Virus record (IMG/VR): IMGVR_UViG_3300009285_005139 | Span: 1-25,350 of that record | Reading direction: 5' to 3' (one strand) | Source of the DNA: a virus | Length of the DNA: 25,350 nt | In this document: one piece after another, positions 6,136 to 14,043 of the stretch | How the letters are laid out: every line of letters starts with the position of its first letter | How positions within the stretch are numbered: position 1 is the stretch's first letter | Notes under the pieces: generated by a model | Databases searched by the model: none | The model's input: only the letters and a program-made list of their open reading frames with translations | What the model was told of the DNA's origin: nothing | Position numbers and translations under genes: made by a program

Positions 6136-6970
6136 TGCCGCGCGGCGTGCCGGTGATGACCGAGTCGGCGGCGCTCTCGTCGGCCGGGAACCTCACCGAT
6201 AATGTCAACGTCGGCGCAGGGACAATCTTTGCCAACATCTGCGCGAATGGCGCGACGTTCCTGTTCTGGCTCCTGGCTTCGGATACCGCCAACGCGGTGC
6301 GTGACATGTTCGGCAAGTCGCTCACGAGCGGCGGCTACGAGATGTTCAAGCGCGGCGTGGACGGGACCATCGTGCGCTTTACCCGCTATCGGACAAGTGG
6401 CCAAGTCAACATCGAGACGGCTTCGGGCGGGCTCGTTGCCAACGAATGGGCCTTCTGGGCAGTCACCGTCCAGGATGGTGTGACGGCGAACGACGCCATT
6501 TACAAAGGCACGGTCGCCAGGGCGGCGGCAACGTCACCTCCGGGACACCGACCGAAACGGGCACGGCGCCCGCGAGCGATGCGGCGATTAGCCTGCGCCT
6601 GATGTCTACGGTGACCCCCAGCTCGTCGTGGCCCGGGAAACTGGCGCCGTTCGGTCTTTTCAATCGCGTGCTCTCTCTCTCCGAGATTCAGGCGTGGCAG
6701 TTCTCCGCGCTGGACGAGCCCTATCCCGCCGTCATGGGCGGCTGCGTCGGCCTCTGGTATCCGGGCAACGATGGACCGAACAAGGTGATCGACTACAGCG
6801 GTTACCATAACGATGGCACGATCACCGGCGCGACCATAAGCCGCGGCTTGGTGTTGCCAACGCAAAACATCTGGACGCGCACCCGCCCGAGGTTCCGCAC
6901 ACCGGATGCTGCGGCTGGCGCATTCGCCGCCTACTACCGGCAGTACTATCGTGACGTGGTGGCTGCGTGA
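6135..6970 (+). pseudogene. LamG/concanavalin-like virion protein split by a -1 frameshift
   Basis: Two adjacent frames together make one LamG-like lectin-fold protein of about 279 residues. The first frame, from GTG 6135, carries GTIFANICANGATFLFWLLAS, SGGYEMFKRGVDGT and the ANEWAFWAVTVQDG strand, then leaves the fold at about 6525. The second frame, entered near 6500-6530, carries TSGTPTETGT, APFGLFNRVLSLSEIQAWQ (the typical last strand 'G.F.RALS..EI') and a C-terminal extension ending YYRQYYRDVVAA. The shift is -1, near a GGCGGCGGC run, with no standard XXXYYYZ slippery site in the zero frame. A missing base by mutation or sequencing error is most likely. It may have been a carbohydrate-binding fibre or head protein. 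The stop overlaps the next GTG. Confidence 0.65.
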
Positions 6971-8082
6971 GCGTTCTGATAGAGAAAGACGAGGGCACCG
7001 CCGCTCGGCGCAGGGTGCCGATGCGGCTGTTCACGTCCAACGGTACGGCGCCGGATACAGGTGCGTCGAACGATTCGGTCATCTTGGGTGTCAGTTCGGC
7101 CGGAACCATCGTGCCTGACGTTCTTGTCACTGCGGTACACGCTGCGCAGGGTATGTACTACGTTGAGTTGTCGCAATCCAACGTCTCGGTTCTCGGGCTG
7201 CATCCGCTGTACCACACGCAGGGCGACTTCCCGCAGCATGTCGCCACAGTCGAAGTCGTCAACTACAACCCGATGTCGCGCAGTTCTGCGTTCACGTCGG
7301 CCGATTCAGTTGGGCTCAAGGCCGCGACGCATTCCGGCGCGACCATCGGCGTCGGTAGTATCGCGCCAGCGGTCTATAGCGGCGTCACTGTGGGCATCAA
7401 CGACGCGGTTGGCGACATGTCGTCCAAGTTCACTGTAGGCGCTGGTATCGCCGCACCGTCACTCGTGACGGTGCAGGTGTCGGGTGGCACTGTTGCCGGA
7501 GTCACAAATAAGGTTGACCTCCGGGCCGGTGTGTACTCGGACATCTCACTGCGGTTGGATGCTAACGCTGTGCCCGCCGGAGCGTTCCAAGCCGACTCGA
7601 TTGACGCGATAGCGCTTGCGGCCATGAACCTGTCGGACGTGACCGTGCGGGTTCATCCAATGACATACTCCGGCATGACCGTGGGCGTGAACGATCTCGC
7701 TGGAACCTTCAGCGCGGCAACGGTGCGGGTATCGGGCGGTACAGTGACCGGCGTCACGAACATGGTGCAGTCGAATGTCTCACAGATAGACAGTGTCCGG
7801 GTGCTGGCACAAGTCCTAGCGTCCCATGTTTCCAGTGTGGTGACGGGGCAGGCCAGCGCAGGCAGCCTCGCGGTTAACGCGATGACCGCCGACGTGCCGG
7901 AAACCACGAACGACCACTTCAACGGCCGCGTGATCCTGTTCACTGGCGGCGCGTTGCACGGTCAAGCCACGAGCATCAACACGTCGGGTGGCTATATTGG
8001 CTTCAGCAACGGGTCGAGTCGCTTCCACTTCCCGAGTCTGACGGAAGCACCGACCGCAGGCGACAACTTCATCATTGTCTGA
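6967..8082 (+). CDS. Virion structural protein, fibre-like with repeats
   Basis: This 371-aa protein starts at GTG 6967, overlapping the previous TGA by 4 nt. The N-terminal 100 residues look like a beta domain (VPMRLFTSNGTAPDTG, MYYVELSQSNVSVLG). The middle contains related repeats: YSGVTVGINDAVGD (137-150) with YSGMTVGVNDLAGT (234-247), and VSGGTVAGVTNKV (171-183) with VSGGTVTGVTNMV (255-267). The C-terminal 60 residues (TNDHFNGRVILFTGGALHGQ to PTAGDNFIIV) match a short module I recognise from the ends of many phage structural proteins. The position upstream of the portal, repeats and lack of catalytic motifs suggest a head- or tail-associated fibre. No receptor specificity can be read. Confidence 0.65.
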   Translation: MSVLIEKDEGTAARRRVPMRLFTSNGTAPDTGASNDSVILGVSSAGTIVPDVLVTAVHAAQGMYYVELSQSNVSVLGLHPLYHTQGDFPQHVATVEVVNYNPMSRSSAFTSADSVGLKAATHSGATIGVGSIAPAVYSGVTVGINDAVGDMSSKFTVGAGIAAPSLVTVQVSGGTVAGVTNKVDLRAGVYSDISLRLDANAVPAGAFQADSIDAIALAAMNLSDVTVRVHPMTYSGMTVGVNDLAGTFSAATVRVSGGTVTGVTNMVQSNVSQIDSVRVLAQVLASHVSSVVTGQASAGSLAVNAMTADVPETTNDHFNGRVILFTGGALHGQATSINTSGGYIGFSNGSSRFHFPSLTEAPTAGDNFIIV

Positions 8083-8252
8083 TGGCTGACTTGTCGCAGG
8101 CGCGGACACGGGTAGGAGTTGGCGGCGCGAGTCTGAGAGTCACCAGCGCCGCGCAGTTCAGCGGCAAACAGGAGTCGCAGGGCGGGTTGCCCGCGATGCT
8201 GGGACGTTACGAACGCAAACGCAAACGCCGGCCGCGGCAGAGGCCGCACTAG
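8082..8252 (+). CDS. 56-aa protein with strongly basic C-terminus
   Basis: This 56-aa frame starts at ATG 8082 inside the previous stop (TGATG) and ends at TAG 8250-8252. The first 40 residues are neutral (MADLSQARTRVGVGGASLRV...), followed by RYERKRKRRPRQRPH, nine Arg/Lys in fifteen. It could bind DNA or RNA during packaging, or contact a capsid or portal surface. The stop merges with the ribosome site of the next gene (TAGGGGGG). Tight packing on both sides supports it as real despite its size. Confidence 0.6.
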   Translation: MADLSQARTRVGVGGASLRVTSAAQFSGKQESQGGLPAMLGRYERKRKRRPRQRPH

Positions 8253-8261
8253 GGGGGCGCC

Positions 8262-8507
8262 ATGATGATGAGCCAGCATGACCCGATGATGGACATGAAG
8301 TCCACCAAGGCCAAGACCGACGCGATGCCCAAAATGCCGACGACAGGCGAGAAGACCTGTTGCGACATGGCCGAGGCGCACGACGGCAGTGAGAACGTGG
8401 GCACCACGACCATGTCCAAGGACGCTCCGCCCGCGCCCGCGAGTCCGGGCGAGAACGGGAACAAGTGTTTCGGCGCGCCCGATTACTTCGATGGGGGTAG
8501 CGTCTGA
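8262..8507 (+). CDS. Small Met-rich hypothetical protein
   Basis: This 81-aa protein begins with three consecutive ATG codons after GGGGGG at 8252-8257. The first 45 residues have many methionines (MMMSQHDPMMDMKS...MPKMPTTGEK). A CCDMAEAH segment and a later Cys suggest possible metal or redox contact, but there is no known zinc motif. A disordered Pro/Gly tail follows. No family is recognised. It sits between two small basic genes just before the portal gene. The stop overlaps the next ATG (TGATG). Confidence 0.6.
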   Translation: MMMSQHDPMMDMKSTKAKTDAMPKMPTTGEKTCCDMAEAHDGSENVGTTTMSKDAPPAPASPGENGNKCFGAPDYFDGGSV

Positions 8508-8632
8508 TGAAGAAAATGGGTGGCCGCAAGCCCGGCTCGATGGCGGGTATCGGTGCAACCGTGCGAGCGCCCAAGGCGCCAGCGGTGCCGACACTCAGGA
8601 AAACCCGCGTCAAGCGTGTGGGCAGGATGTAG
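8507..8632 (+). CDS. 41-aa highly basic protein before the portal
   Basis: The 41-aa frame starts at ATG 8507 inside the preceding stop and ends at TAG 8630-8632, immediately before the portal GTG at 8633. It begins MKKMGGRKPGSMAGIG and ends TLRKTRVKRVGRM, with basic clusters at both ends, no acidic residues, and an Ala/Pro-rich middle. This could be a nucleic-acid-binding peptide or a minor head protein. Gap-free packing between two genes is the main evidence that it is coding. Confidence 0.6.
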   Translation: MKKMGGRKPGSMAGIGATVRAPKAPAVPTLRKTRVKRVGRM

Positions 8633-10591
8633 GTGGCTGAGGCACTGAAGTGGGGTGCCGGGCAGAAGGAACGATTCCTTCAGTGGATCGTCGTCGAGCT
8701 GCGTACCGCACTCGATGACCGAAAGCCACTGGAGACGCGCTGGGTCAAGTGGCTCACACAGTACCGTGCCGCGCATGACCAGCAGGCGGTGAAGTCGTTC
8801 CCGTTCGTCGGTGCGAGCAACAAGCTGTTGCCGATCACGGCGATGGATGTTGACCCCACGATAGCACGCGAACTCACCACACTGCACGCGGCACCGAACC
8901 TGTGGACGCTCCAGGCGTTGAATGAGCGCTGGGTTGACGCGGCGAAACCGCTTCAGGACTATCTCCAATACTTGGAATACCACACGCTCAAGATGTGGGA
9001 TGTGAACTATCGTGCCCGGCTTGAGCGCGCGAAGCTCGGCACCTGCATCTACAAGCATGGCTGGCGCTACGAGCGCCGCAAGACGCGCACCTATGACAGC
9101 AAGGGCGCTCTAGTTACTGGGACATCAATCATCAGCGCGCCGTTTGTTGACCATGTGCGGAACGTGGACTTTGTCATGCCGGGTTACGCCTACGCGATCC
9201 AGCCTGACGATCAGGGTGGTGCCCCGTGGGTCGCGGAACGCATCTGGCTACGGATTGACCAGTTCGAGGCGAGAGCCAGCGGTCAGAGCCCGTTCCTGCC
9301 GAACTACGATACAGAAGCCGTGTCGCGGGTACGCAAGCTCTACGAGCAGCGCTTCACTGATGACGAGGCCACGCGCCAGAAACTGGATGAGAACGAAGCC
9401 ACTCGTGGACTCTTGCAGCGGGTTGAGTTGTTCGAGGTACACGCGCGGTTCGACGTGGGCGGCAATGGCGAGGTGGATGACGTTATCGCACTCGTCCACT
9501 TGGATAGCCGTAGTCTCCTGCGTGCGACGCCCAACCCCTACCGTCACGGCCAGCGGCCCTACGAGGTTGACCGCTACTTCCGCAGTGACGGGTTCTGGGG
9601 CATCGGTATCGGTGAACAGACGGAGATGTTCCAGGGTGCGGAATCCGAACTACTGAACCTTCAGTTTGACAATGTGCTGGCGAGCAACAGCATCATGCTC
9701 GGCGTCAAGATGGGCGCCAACGTCGTAGCGGGCGAGCCCATCTACCCGTTCAAAATCTGGATGCTGGATAACCCGGACAAGGATATTCGCGAGATACGGT
9801 TCGGGCAGGTGCGCTCCGATCTGCCGATACTGCAAGCCTACATCGGCCAGATGCGCGAACGCCGGGATGGCTACAGCGATCTTCAGCGCGGCAACCCGAG
9901 CCAGTTGCCCTCTCGGACACCGGCGACGACGATGCTCAGTCTGTTGCAGGAGGGTAACCGTCGGTTCGACCTCTCGCTCAAGGACACACGACTTGACTGC
10001 CTGGGTCGTGTGGGCCTGCGGGTTTTGCAGAACCTACAACAGTTCGGCGCCGATCCCCAGCGGACAGCGGATGGCGCCTACTACCTGCAACTCGCCGCGA
10101 CGGTGCTGGGCCAGCCGGAAGGTGCGTTGGTGCAACAGATGCTCGCCCTGCCCATCGAGGACATCGAGAACGGTATCGGGTGCAGCATCACGGCGACGAG
10201 CGGAATGGCGAACAAGGAAGTCGAGAAACAGTCACTTCTCGCCTTGCTCCAACTCCAGACGCAACTGGGCCAGCAGTTCATTCAGTTGGCGCAGGTGGCA
10301 AGTAATCCGGCCGTGTTGATGCAGATGCCGGCTGTGGCGATGGTCGCGCAACAGGTGGCCAAGGGTCTGACCGAACTCCAAAAGAGGGTGTTGGAGCAAT
10401 ATGACATCCGGAATCCTGAAGACATTCTCATCAACACTGCGACGCTTCAATCCGCTACGCAAGCGTTCGCCTCCGGCGTCCCCTTCCAGCCCGGCACTGA
10501 TTTTGTCGGAGGGGGAAATGGAGGCGCTGGGCCGATGGTGGGGGGCGCCGGGGTCGGCGCACTACCGCCGGCTGCTGGAAACCCTGTATGA
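8633..10591 (+). CDS. Portal protein
   Basis: This 652-aa protein has the size and features of podovirus-type portals, the dodecameric ring at the capsid vertex that binds the terminase and tail. The N-terminal part has LETRWVKWLTQYRAAH, SFPFVGASNKLLPITAMDVD (55-74) and the helical segment around LERAKLGTCIYKHGWRYE, a pattern typical of P22-like and related portals. The central part contains VAERIWLRIDQFE and RYFRSDGFWGIGIGEQTE, then the long helices around ESELLNLQFDNVLASNS. The C-terminus is a coiled, Gln-rich barrel-like region (QLQTQLGQQFIQLAQ). Start is GTG 8633 with AGGA upstream. The last 74 nt overlap the next gene in another frame. The identification is by architecture and synteny with terminase and capsid. 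Confidence 0.85.
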   Translation: MAEALKWGAGQKERFLQWIVVELRTALDDRKPLETRWVKWLTQYRAAHDQQAVKSFPFVGASNKLLPITAMDVDPTIARELTTLHAAPNLWTLQALNERWVDAAKPLQDYLQYLEYHTLKMWDVNYRARLERAKLGTCIYKHGWRYERRKTRTYDSKGALVTGTSIISAPFVDHVRNVDFVMPGYAYAIQPDDQGGAPWVAERIWLRIDQFEARASGQSPFLPNYDTEAVSRVRKLYEQRFTDDEATRQKLDENEATRGLLQRVELFEVHARFDVGGNGEVDDVIALVHLDSRSLLRATPNPYRHGQRPYEVDRYFRSDGFWGIGIGEQTEMFQGAESELLNLQFDNVLASNSIMLGVKMGANVVAGEPIYPFKIWMLDNPDKDIREIRFGQVRSDLPILQAYIGQMRERRDGYSDLQRGNPSQLPSRTPATTMLSLLQEGNRRFDLSLKDTRLDCLGRVGLRVLQNLQQFGADPQRTADGAYYLQLAATVLGQPEGALVQQMLALPIEDIENGIGCSITATSGMANKEVEKQSLLALLQLQTQLGQQFIQLAQVASNPAVLMQMPAVAMVAQQVAKGLTELQKRVLEQYDIRNPEDILINTATLQSATQAFASGVPFQPGTDFVGGGNGGAGPMVGGAGVGALPPAAGNPV

Positions 10592-10802
10592 GCAGCAGAG
10601 CGGCGCACTGTTGCGCCTGCTACCGCCCGAGGAGACGGCCTATCTCCGGGGCAAACTCGCCGCCTACGCAGAAGTCGCCGCGCAGGTGGACGCCATCGTG
10701 GCCAAGACCGAGGAGCTGAAAGCCCATGACCGCACCCGACACGTCGAACAGCACGGCAGCGGGACTTTCCTCAACAGCCCCTACGCCGCCCGCGCCGACT
10801 GA
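10518..10802 (+). CDS. Small helical protein overlapping the portal gene end
   Basis: This 94-aa protein starts at ATG 10518, with GGAGGGGG (10508-10515) upstream, inside the portal reading frame (74-nt overlap). The frame can be extended upstream, but the ribosome site picks this ATG. The sequence (MEALGRWWGAPGSAHYRRLL then LYEQQSGALLRLLPPEETAYLRGKLAAYAEV) predicts two or more helices. It overlaps the scaffold-like gene by 77 nt. A role in head assembly, such as a portal chaperone, is guessed from position only. Confidence 0.6.
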   Translation: MEALGRWWGAPGSAHYRRLLETLYEQQSGALLRLLPPEETAYLRGKLAAYAEVAAQVDAIVAKTEELKAHDRTRHVEQHGSGTFLNSPYAARAD

Positions 10803-11511
10803 GTTCCGCTACGCCAGTAGTCCCGAGGTGCCGGAATGGGCTCGCGGGAAGACAGCCGCGGAGGTGCTGGGGATCGCGCAGACGCTAGCCGCTAGCGCCG
10901 CCGCCCCGCCCCCCCCGCCGGCCCTGGCACCGACAGCCGACCAGTGGCTTTTGGACCCGGACAAAGCATTCGAGGCAGGGCTCCAGTCGCGGGTGGCGCC
11001 GGCCCTGGGTGCTCTGGCGAACCAGTTGGCAGGGATGGTGCGGATGCAGGCGCAGCAAGCCGAACCCGTGGTATTCCAACGCTGGGCTAGTGAGGTGGAC
11101 AAGCTTGTTGAGCAGGTGCCTGCGCACAACCGCACTCTTGACACCTACCGCTACGCAACCGACATTGTGAAGGGGCGGCACATCCAGGAACTCGCCGCGG
11201 ACCTCGCGCAAGCAAAGATGGCTGGCTTGCCAGTGACGGAACGCGCGACGGGGGGAGCGAGTACGGGATTGCCGACGCCGACCAGCGGATTCGACTTCGA
11301 GAAGTTGTCACCGACGGTCAAGGAGAAGTGGCAGGCGGCAGGTATCACGGCAGCAACGATCAACGAGTGGTGCGGGAAGATGGGCCTTAGCCCGGAGCAG
11401 TTCTTGAAGATGACGCTGGACGAAACGGTGATCGGCGAGACCTTGGACGGCGGTCAGGTCATGCGACCTGACCCACTGAAGGTGGGCAACACGCAGAGGT
11501 TCTGGTCGTGA
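10726..11511 (+). CDS. Putative scaffolding protein
   Basis: This 261-aa protein lies between portal and capsid, where internal scaffolds are normally encoded. It has a low-complexity Ala/Pro/Thr N-terminus (to about 65, with a run of prolines), a helical central part (PTADQWLLDPDKAFEAGLQSRV through HIQELAADLAQAKMA), and a C-terminal segment (FEKLSPTVKEKWQAAGITAATINEWCGKMGLSPEQFLKMTLDE) with predicted helices. Scaffolds are usually helical, acidic and low in sequence conservation, which fits. The ATG at 10726 has GAGGAG upstream. No protease motif is visible. The call is by position and composition. Confidence 0.55.
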   Translation: MTAPDTSNSTAAGLSSTAPTPPAPTEFRYASSPEVPEWARGKTAAEVLGIAQTLAASAAAPPPPPALAPTADQWLLDPDKAFEAGLQSRVAPALGALANQLAGMVRMQAQQAEPVVFQRWASEVDKLVEQVPAHNRTLDTYRYATDIVKGRHIQELAADLAQAKMAGLPVTERATGGASTGLPTPTSGFDFEKLSPTVKEKWQAAGITAATINEWCGKMGLSPEQFLKMTLDETVIGETLDGGQVMRPDPLKVGNTQRFWS

Positions 11512-12068
11512 GGCGCCCACTGGTTTCTAGCCGTCCCCGCGCATTCCAGGGCGAGACCCGTGAGAAGCCGGAGTTCTACGACCCCAGCATCAGCCAAGAC
11601 TACTCGTTTGTTCCGGGTTACAGTGACATCCGTCGGCGTCGGGATGCGGCACTGAGTAAGGGCCGCGAGCCTGACGCTTTGCCGTTCCGGCTCCAGTGGG
11701 TTCGGACGCAGTCACCCCTTGGCCGAGCGGACATGCGGGCGGTGAGCGAGTGGAAGGCGAAGGGATACAAGCCGGTAACGGCCGCTACGCTGGCCGAGTT
11801 GCACCTGGAGGCGCCCATAGCGGGCGAAGTGACAGCCGAAGGGTATTACCAGAACGGGGACGTGAGACTGTTCTGGGCGCCAGCCGAAGTCGCGGCTCGG
11901 CATGAGGAGAACTGGCATCGCGCCACGGAGGAAGCCCAGTCATCTGAGTCGGCCCCAGCCCTTGAGCGGGCGGGTCGCGAGGTGGCGAAGCCGGGAGAAG
12001 ACCTGACTTTTTCTTCCGGCACCCGTGTCAGCGATGACAAGGTTGCACCCCCGGAGGGGTCCGCCTAG
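11508..12068 (+). CDS. Hypothetical head-region protein
   Basis: This 186-aa protein starts at GTG 11508 overlapping the scaffold stop (4 nt). It has FYDPSISQDYSFVPGYSDIRRRRDAALS near the N-terminus, a middle segment (LGRADMRAVSEWKAKGYKPVTAATL), a short strand-rich part (YYQNGDVRLFWAPAEVAARHEE) and an acidic, disordered tail ending PPEGSA. The 'GDxRLFxxP' and 'EWKAKGYKPVT' parts look like a compact fold, perhaps a minor capsid or head-completion factor. I do not recognise a named family. Confidence 0.6.
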   Translation: MRRPLVSSRPRAFQGETREKPEFYDPSISQDYSFVPGYSDIRRRRDAALSKGREPDALPFRLQWVRTQSPLGRADMRAVSEWKAKGYKPVTAATLAELHLEAPIAGEVTAEGYYQNGDVRLFWAPAEVAARHEENWHRATEEAQSSESAPALERAGREVAKPGEDLTFSSGTRVSDDKVAPPEGSA

Positions 12069-12112
12069 ACATCCACTGAGACGGCCGAACCTTTTCCCCG
12101 GAGGGCAGTCAC

Positions 12113-12571
12113 ATGGGGATCGGTTTTCGGCCCGTGCGTGGTCGGTTTGACGACATCCGAGAGTTCAATACCGCCAGCGCGGCAACGTTCCAGCAGTACG
12201 CACCCGTCACGTTTGACGGTGCGCGCAATCTGATCGAGGCCACCAGCGCCTCGACGGCCATCGTAGGAATTGCCTTGTCGGGCTCCACGAGCAGCTTCCC
12301 GGCTGGCAAGGTTCAGGTTCTGATTCCGGGGCCTGACACCGTGTTCGAGTGCAAGGTGCAGACGGGCGTGGCAACGTCTGCGCTCTCCATCGGCCAAGCC
12401 TACAACATCGAGAAGGCGACCAACAACCTGCGGATTGATCCCGACTCGCAGGCATCGGCGCTGGTCGAGATAGTGGGTTTGCCGAAGGTGTCCACCGACT
12501 CCATCGTTGAGGTGCAGTTCCTGCGCAACGTCATTGGAGTCTCCAGTGTCAGTTCCATCGTGGTCTTCTAG
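12113..12571 (+). CDS. Putative head decoration protein
   Basis: This 152-aa beta-rich protein is encoded 12 nt before the major capsid gene. It includes QQYAPVTFDGARNLIEA, GIALSGSTSSFPAGKVQVLIPGPDTVFECKVQTG and PKVSTDSIVEVQFLRN, resembling small capsid stabilising proteins that project from the shell. The ATG at 12113 has GGAGG upstream. Its stop is merged with the ribosome site of the capsid gene (TAGGGAG). Decoration genes adjacent to capsid genes are common; the fold cannot be proven here. Confidence 0.6.
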   Translation: MGIGFRPVRGRFDDIREFNTASAATFQQYAPVTFDGARNLIEATSASTAIVGIALSGSTSSFPAGKVQVLIPGPDTVFECKVQTGVATSALSIGQAYNIEKATNNLRIDPDSQASALVEIVGLPKVSTDSIVEVQFLRNVIGVSSVSSIVVF

Positions 12572-12583
12572 GGAGACTGAGCC

Positions 12584-13486
12584 ATGACCATTACAAGAGC
12601 CCAGTTCCCGCTGCTGCTTGAGCCGAAGCTCCGGAACATCTGGAACGACGGCTTCCCACGCTGGGAACTGATCTATCCGGGGTTGCTCAACATCGGGAGC
12701 AGCAAGAAGGCGCAGGAAACCGACTACCGGATCAGCGGCTTGGGGAGTTTCCAGGCCATGACCGAGGGCGGCGCGGTCAGTTATTCGGACGCGCTGAGTG
12801 GTCCCACCAAGGTGTACACTCACACCACGAACGGGTTGGGCTACAAGATCACCGACGAGATGCGTCGGCACGAGCTGTACGGCCAGATGACGAAGATGGA
12901 GCAGTCGCTCATGCGGGCCGCGATAGACAAGCAGGAGACGGATGCTGCCGGCGTGTTCAACAACGCCTTCAGTACCGCAACCGTTGGCTTCACCGCAGGC
13001 GAGTCGCTGTGCAGTACATCGCACGCGCGGCTTGACGCCGGTACGGCCAACGCCAACCGCCCGACCACGGACGTGAGCCTGGGCGTGACCGCGCTACAGA
13101 ACGCGGTCATCCAGTTCATGGCTTGGAAGGACGACCGTGGGCGCCCGATCCGGGGTCGCCCGAGCAAGATCGTGATTCACCCGAACGACATCTTCACCGC
13201 ACGGGAGTTGCTTGGCAGCGCCCTGAAGCCGGGCACGACCAACAACGACATCAACGCGCTACGTGAGGAGGGTTTGACGTTTGTGGTGAACCCGTACCTC
13301 ACCGACACCAACGCATGGTTCCTGTTGGGGACGGAGCATGACCTCAACTTCATCTGGGACTTGCGGCCGACACCGAGCATGGAGGAGGAGTTCGACACTG
13401 ACGTGCTCAAGCGGAAGGTGAAGCAGGCGTACTCGGTGGGTTTCGGAGCGTGGGAAAACACTTACGGCTCCAGCGGCGTGTCGTAA
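12584..13486 (+). CDS. Major capsid protein (HK97-fold, Mu gpT-like)
   Basis: This 300-aa protein is the best capsid candidate. It resembles the Mu gpT-type family in the segments FNNAFSTATVGFTAGESLCSTSHARLDAGT (125-154), the following AWKDDRGRPIRGRPSKIVIHPNDIFTARELL (180-210), and VVNPYLTDTNAWFLLG (234-249). In that family these are the P-domain and A-domain strands that make the shell. The N-terminus (MTITRAQFPLLLEPKLRNIWNDGF) forms the arm. No cleavage site for a prohead protease is evident and no protease gene is seen in the window. A GC-rich hairpin (13502-13525) follows the stop. Moderate-high confidence. Confidence 0.82.
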   Translation: MTITRAQFPLLLEPKLRNIWNDGFPRWELIYPGLLNIGSSKKAQETDYRISGLGSFQAMTEGGAVSYSDALSGPTKVYTHTTNGLGYKITDEMRRHELYGQMTKMEQSLMRAAIDKQETDAAGVFNNAFSTATVGFTAGESLCSTSHARLDAGTANANRPTTDVSLGVTALQNAVIQFMAWKDDRGRPIRGRPSKIVIHPNDIFTARELLGSALKPGTTNNDINALREEGLTFVVNPYLTDTNAWFLLGTEHDLNFIWDLRPTPSMEEEFDTDVLKRKVKQAYSVGFGAWENTYGSSGVS

Positions 13487-13501
13487 GCACTGAGCCCTAG
13501 C

Positions 13502-13525
13502 GTGGGGGCGGGCGACTGCCCCCAC
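13502..13525 (+). terminator. Hairpin after the capsid gene
   Basis: GTGGGGGC (13502-13509) and GCCCCCAC (13518-13525) form a perfect 8-bp stem with an 8-nt loop. It sits between the capsid stop and the ribosome site (AGGGAG, 13526-13531) of the next gene, without a T-tract. It may slow transcription or protect the capsid mRNA 3' end, giving higher capsid expression. Confidence 0.45.
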
Positions 13526-13539
13526 AGGGAGCATGAACG

Positions 13540-14034
13540 ATGGCAGTCAACACGGAAGCTCTGGACGACGGCAAGTACAACACCATGAGTTCGTTGTCCC
13601 TCGTGGGGAGCCGCGCGACACTGGCGGCGCAAGACGTTGTCGCCACGTCCACGCTGTCGGTTGGCGGGGCGGTGACGCTGTCCGCCAGTACGATCAGTCC
13701 GAGCGCGGTACGGGTGAACTCCGGTGCGGCGATTGGCCCGACACTGGCGATGACCTCCGAGGTTTCGCTCGGGTTCTATCGCAGTGCCGCGAGCCAGATT
13801 GCGCTGTCCTACGGCACGTTCAACGCGACGGGTGTCTCGGCTAGTGGTGTGCTGGCGGCGACCGCTATCCTGATTAGTTCGGCGACCACGGCCCAATCGG
13901 CGGCGTCGGCCAAGATACCGAACCAGGGGCAGATCGTGTTCTCGATTCTGTCGCTGACCACGAATGGGGCGGCGATCTTCTACCGTTCCGGGAACAGCGT
14001 CTTTGGCTGGCCATCGTCGCTTGTCGTAGGCTAG
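13540..14034 (+). CDS. Beta-rich virion protein with GxYRS-type fibre motif
   Basis: This 164-aa protein is Ser/Ala/Thr/Val-rich. It contains EVSLGFYRSAASQIALSYGTFNATG (about 68-92), the same pattern as in the fibre at 15833-17032 (QSLGLYRSGASTIAQSYGTFSVTN). That pattern is known to me from phage fibre and tailspike head-binding or shaft segments. The C-terminal part (IPNQGQIVFSILSLTTNGAAIFYRSGNSVFGWPSS) looks like a small beta domain. It could be a short capsid fibre. The ATG at 13540 has GGGAG upstream; the TAG stop fuses with the next ribosome site. Confidence 0.6.
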   Translation: MAVNTEALDDGKYNTMSSLSLVGSRATLAAQDVVATSTLSVGGAVTLSASTISPSAVRVNSGAAIGPTLAMTSEVSLGFYRSAASQIALSYGTFNATGVSASGVLAATAILISSATTAQSAASAKIPNQGQIVFSILSLTTNGAAIFYRSGNSVFGWPSSLVVG

Positions 14035-14043
14035 GGGGCCGCC

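Noticed and set aside
6500-6530. Programmed -1 frameshift in the LamG gene
   Set aside because: No X-XXY-YYZ slippery heptamer in the zero frame; an indel explains the shift more simply.
10870-10900. CTAGC-type repeats in the scaffold gene (GCTAGCCGCTAGCGCC)
   Set aside because: They lie inside an Ala-rich coding stretch and are explained by codon repetition rather than by an operator.
12065-13024. 319-codon leftward open frame opposite the capsid and decoration genes
   Set aside because: It is antisense to well-supported genes, has no ribosome site or recognisable motif, and is expected in GC-rich DNA.
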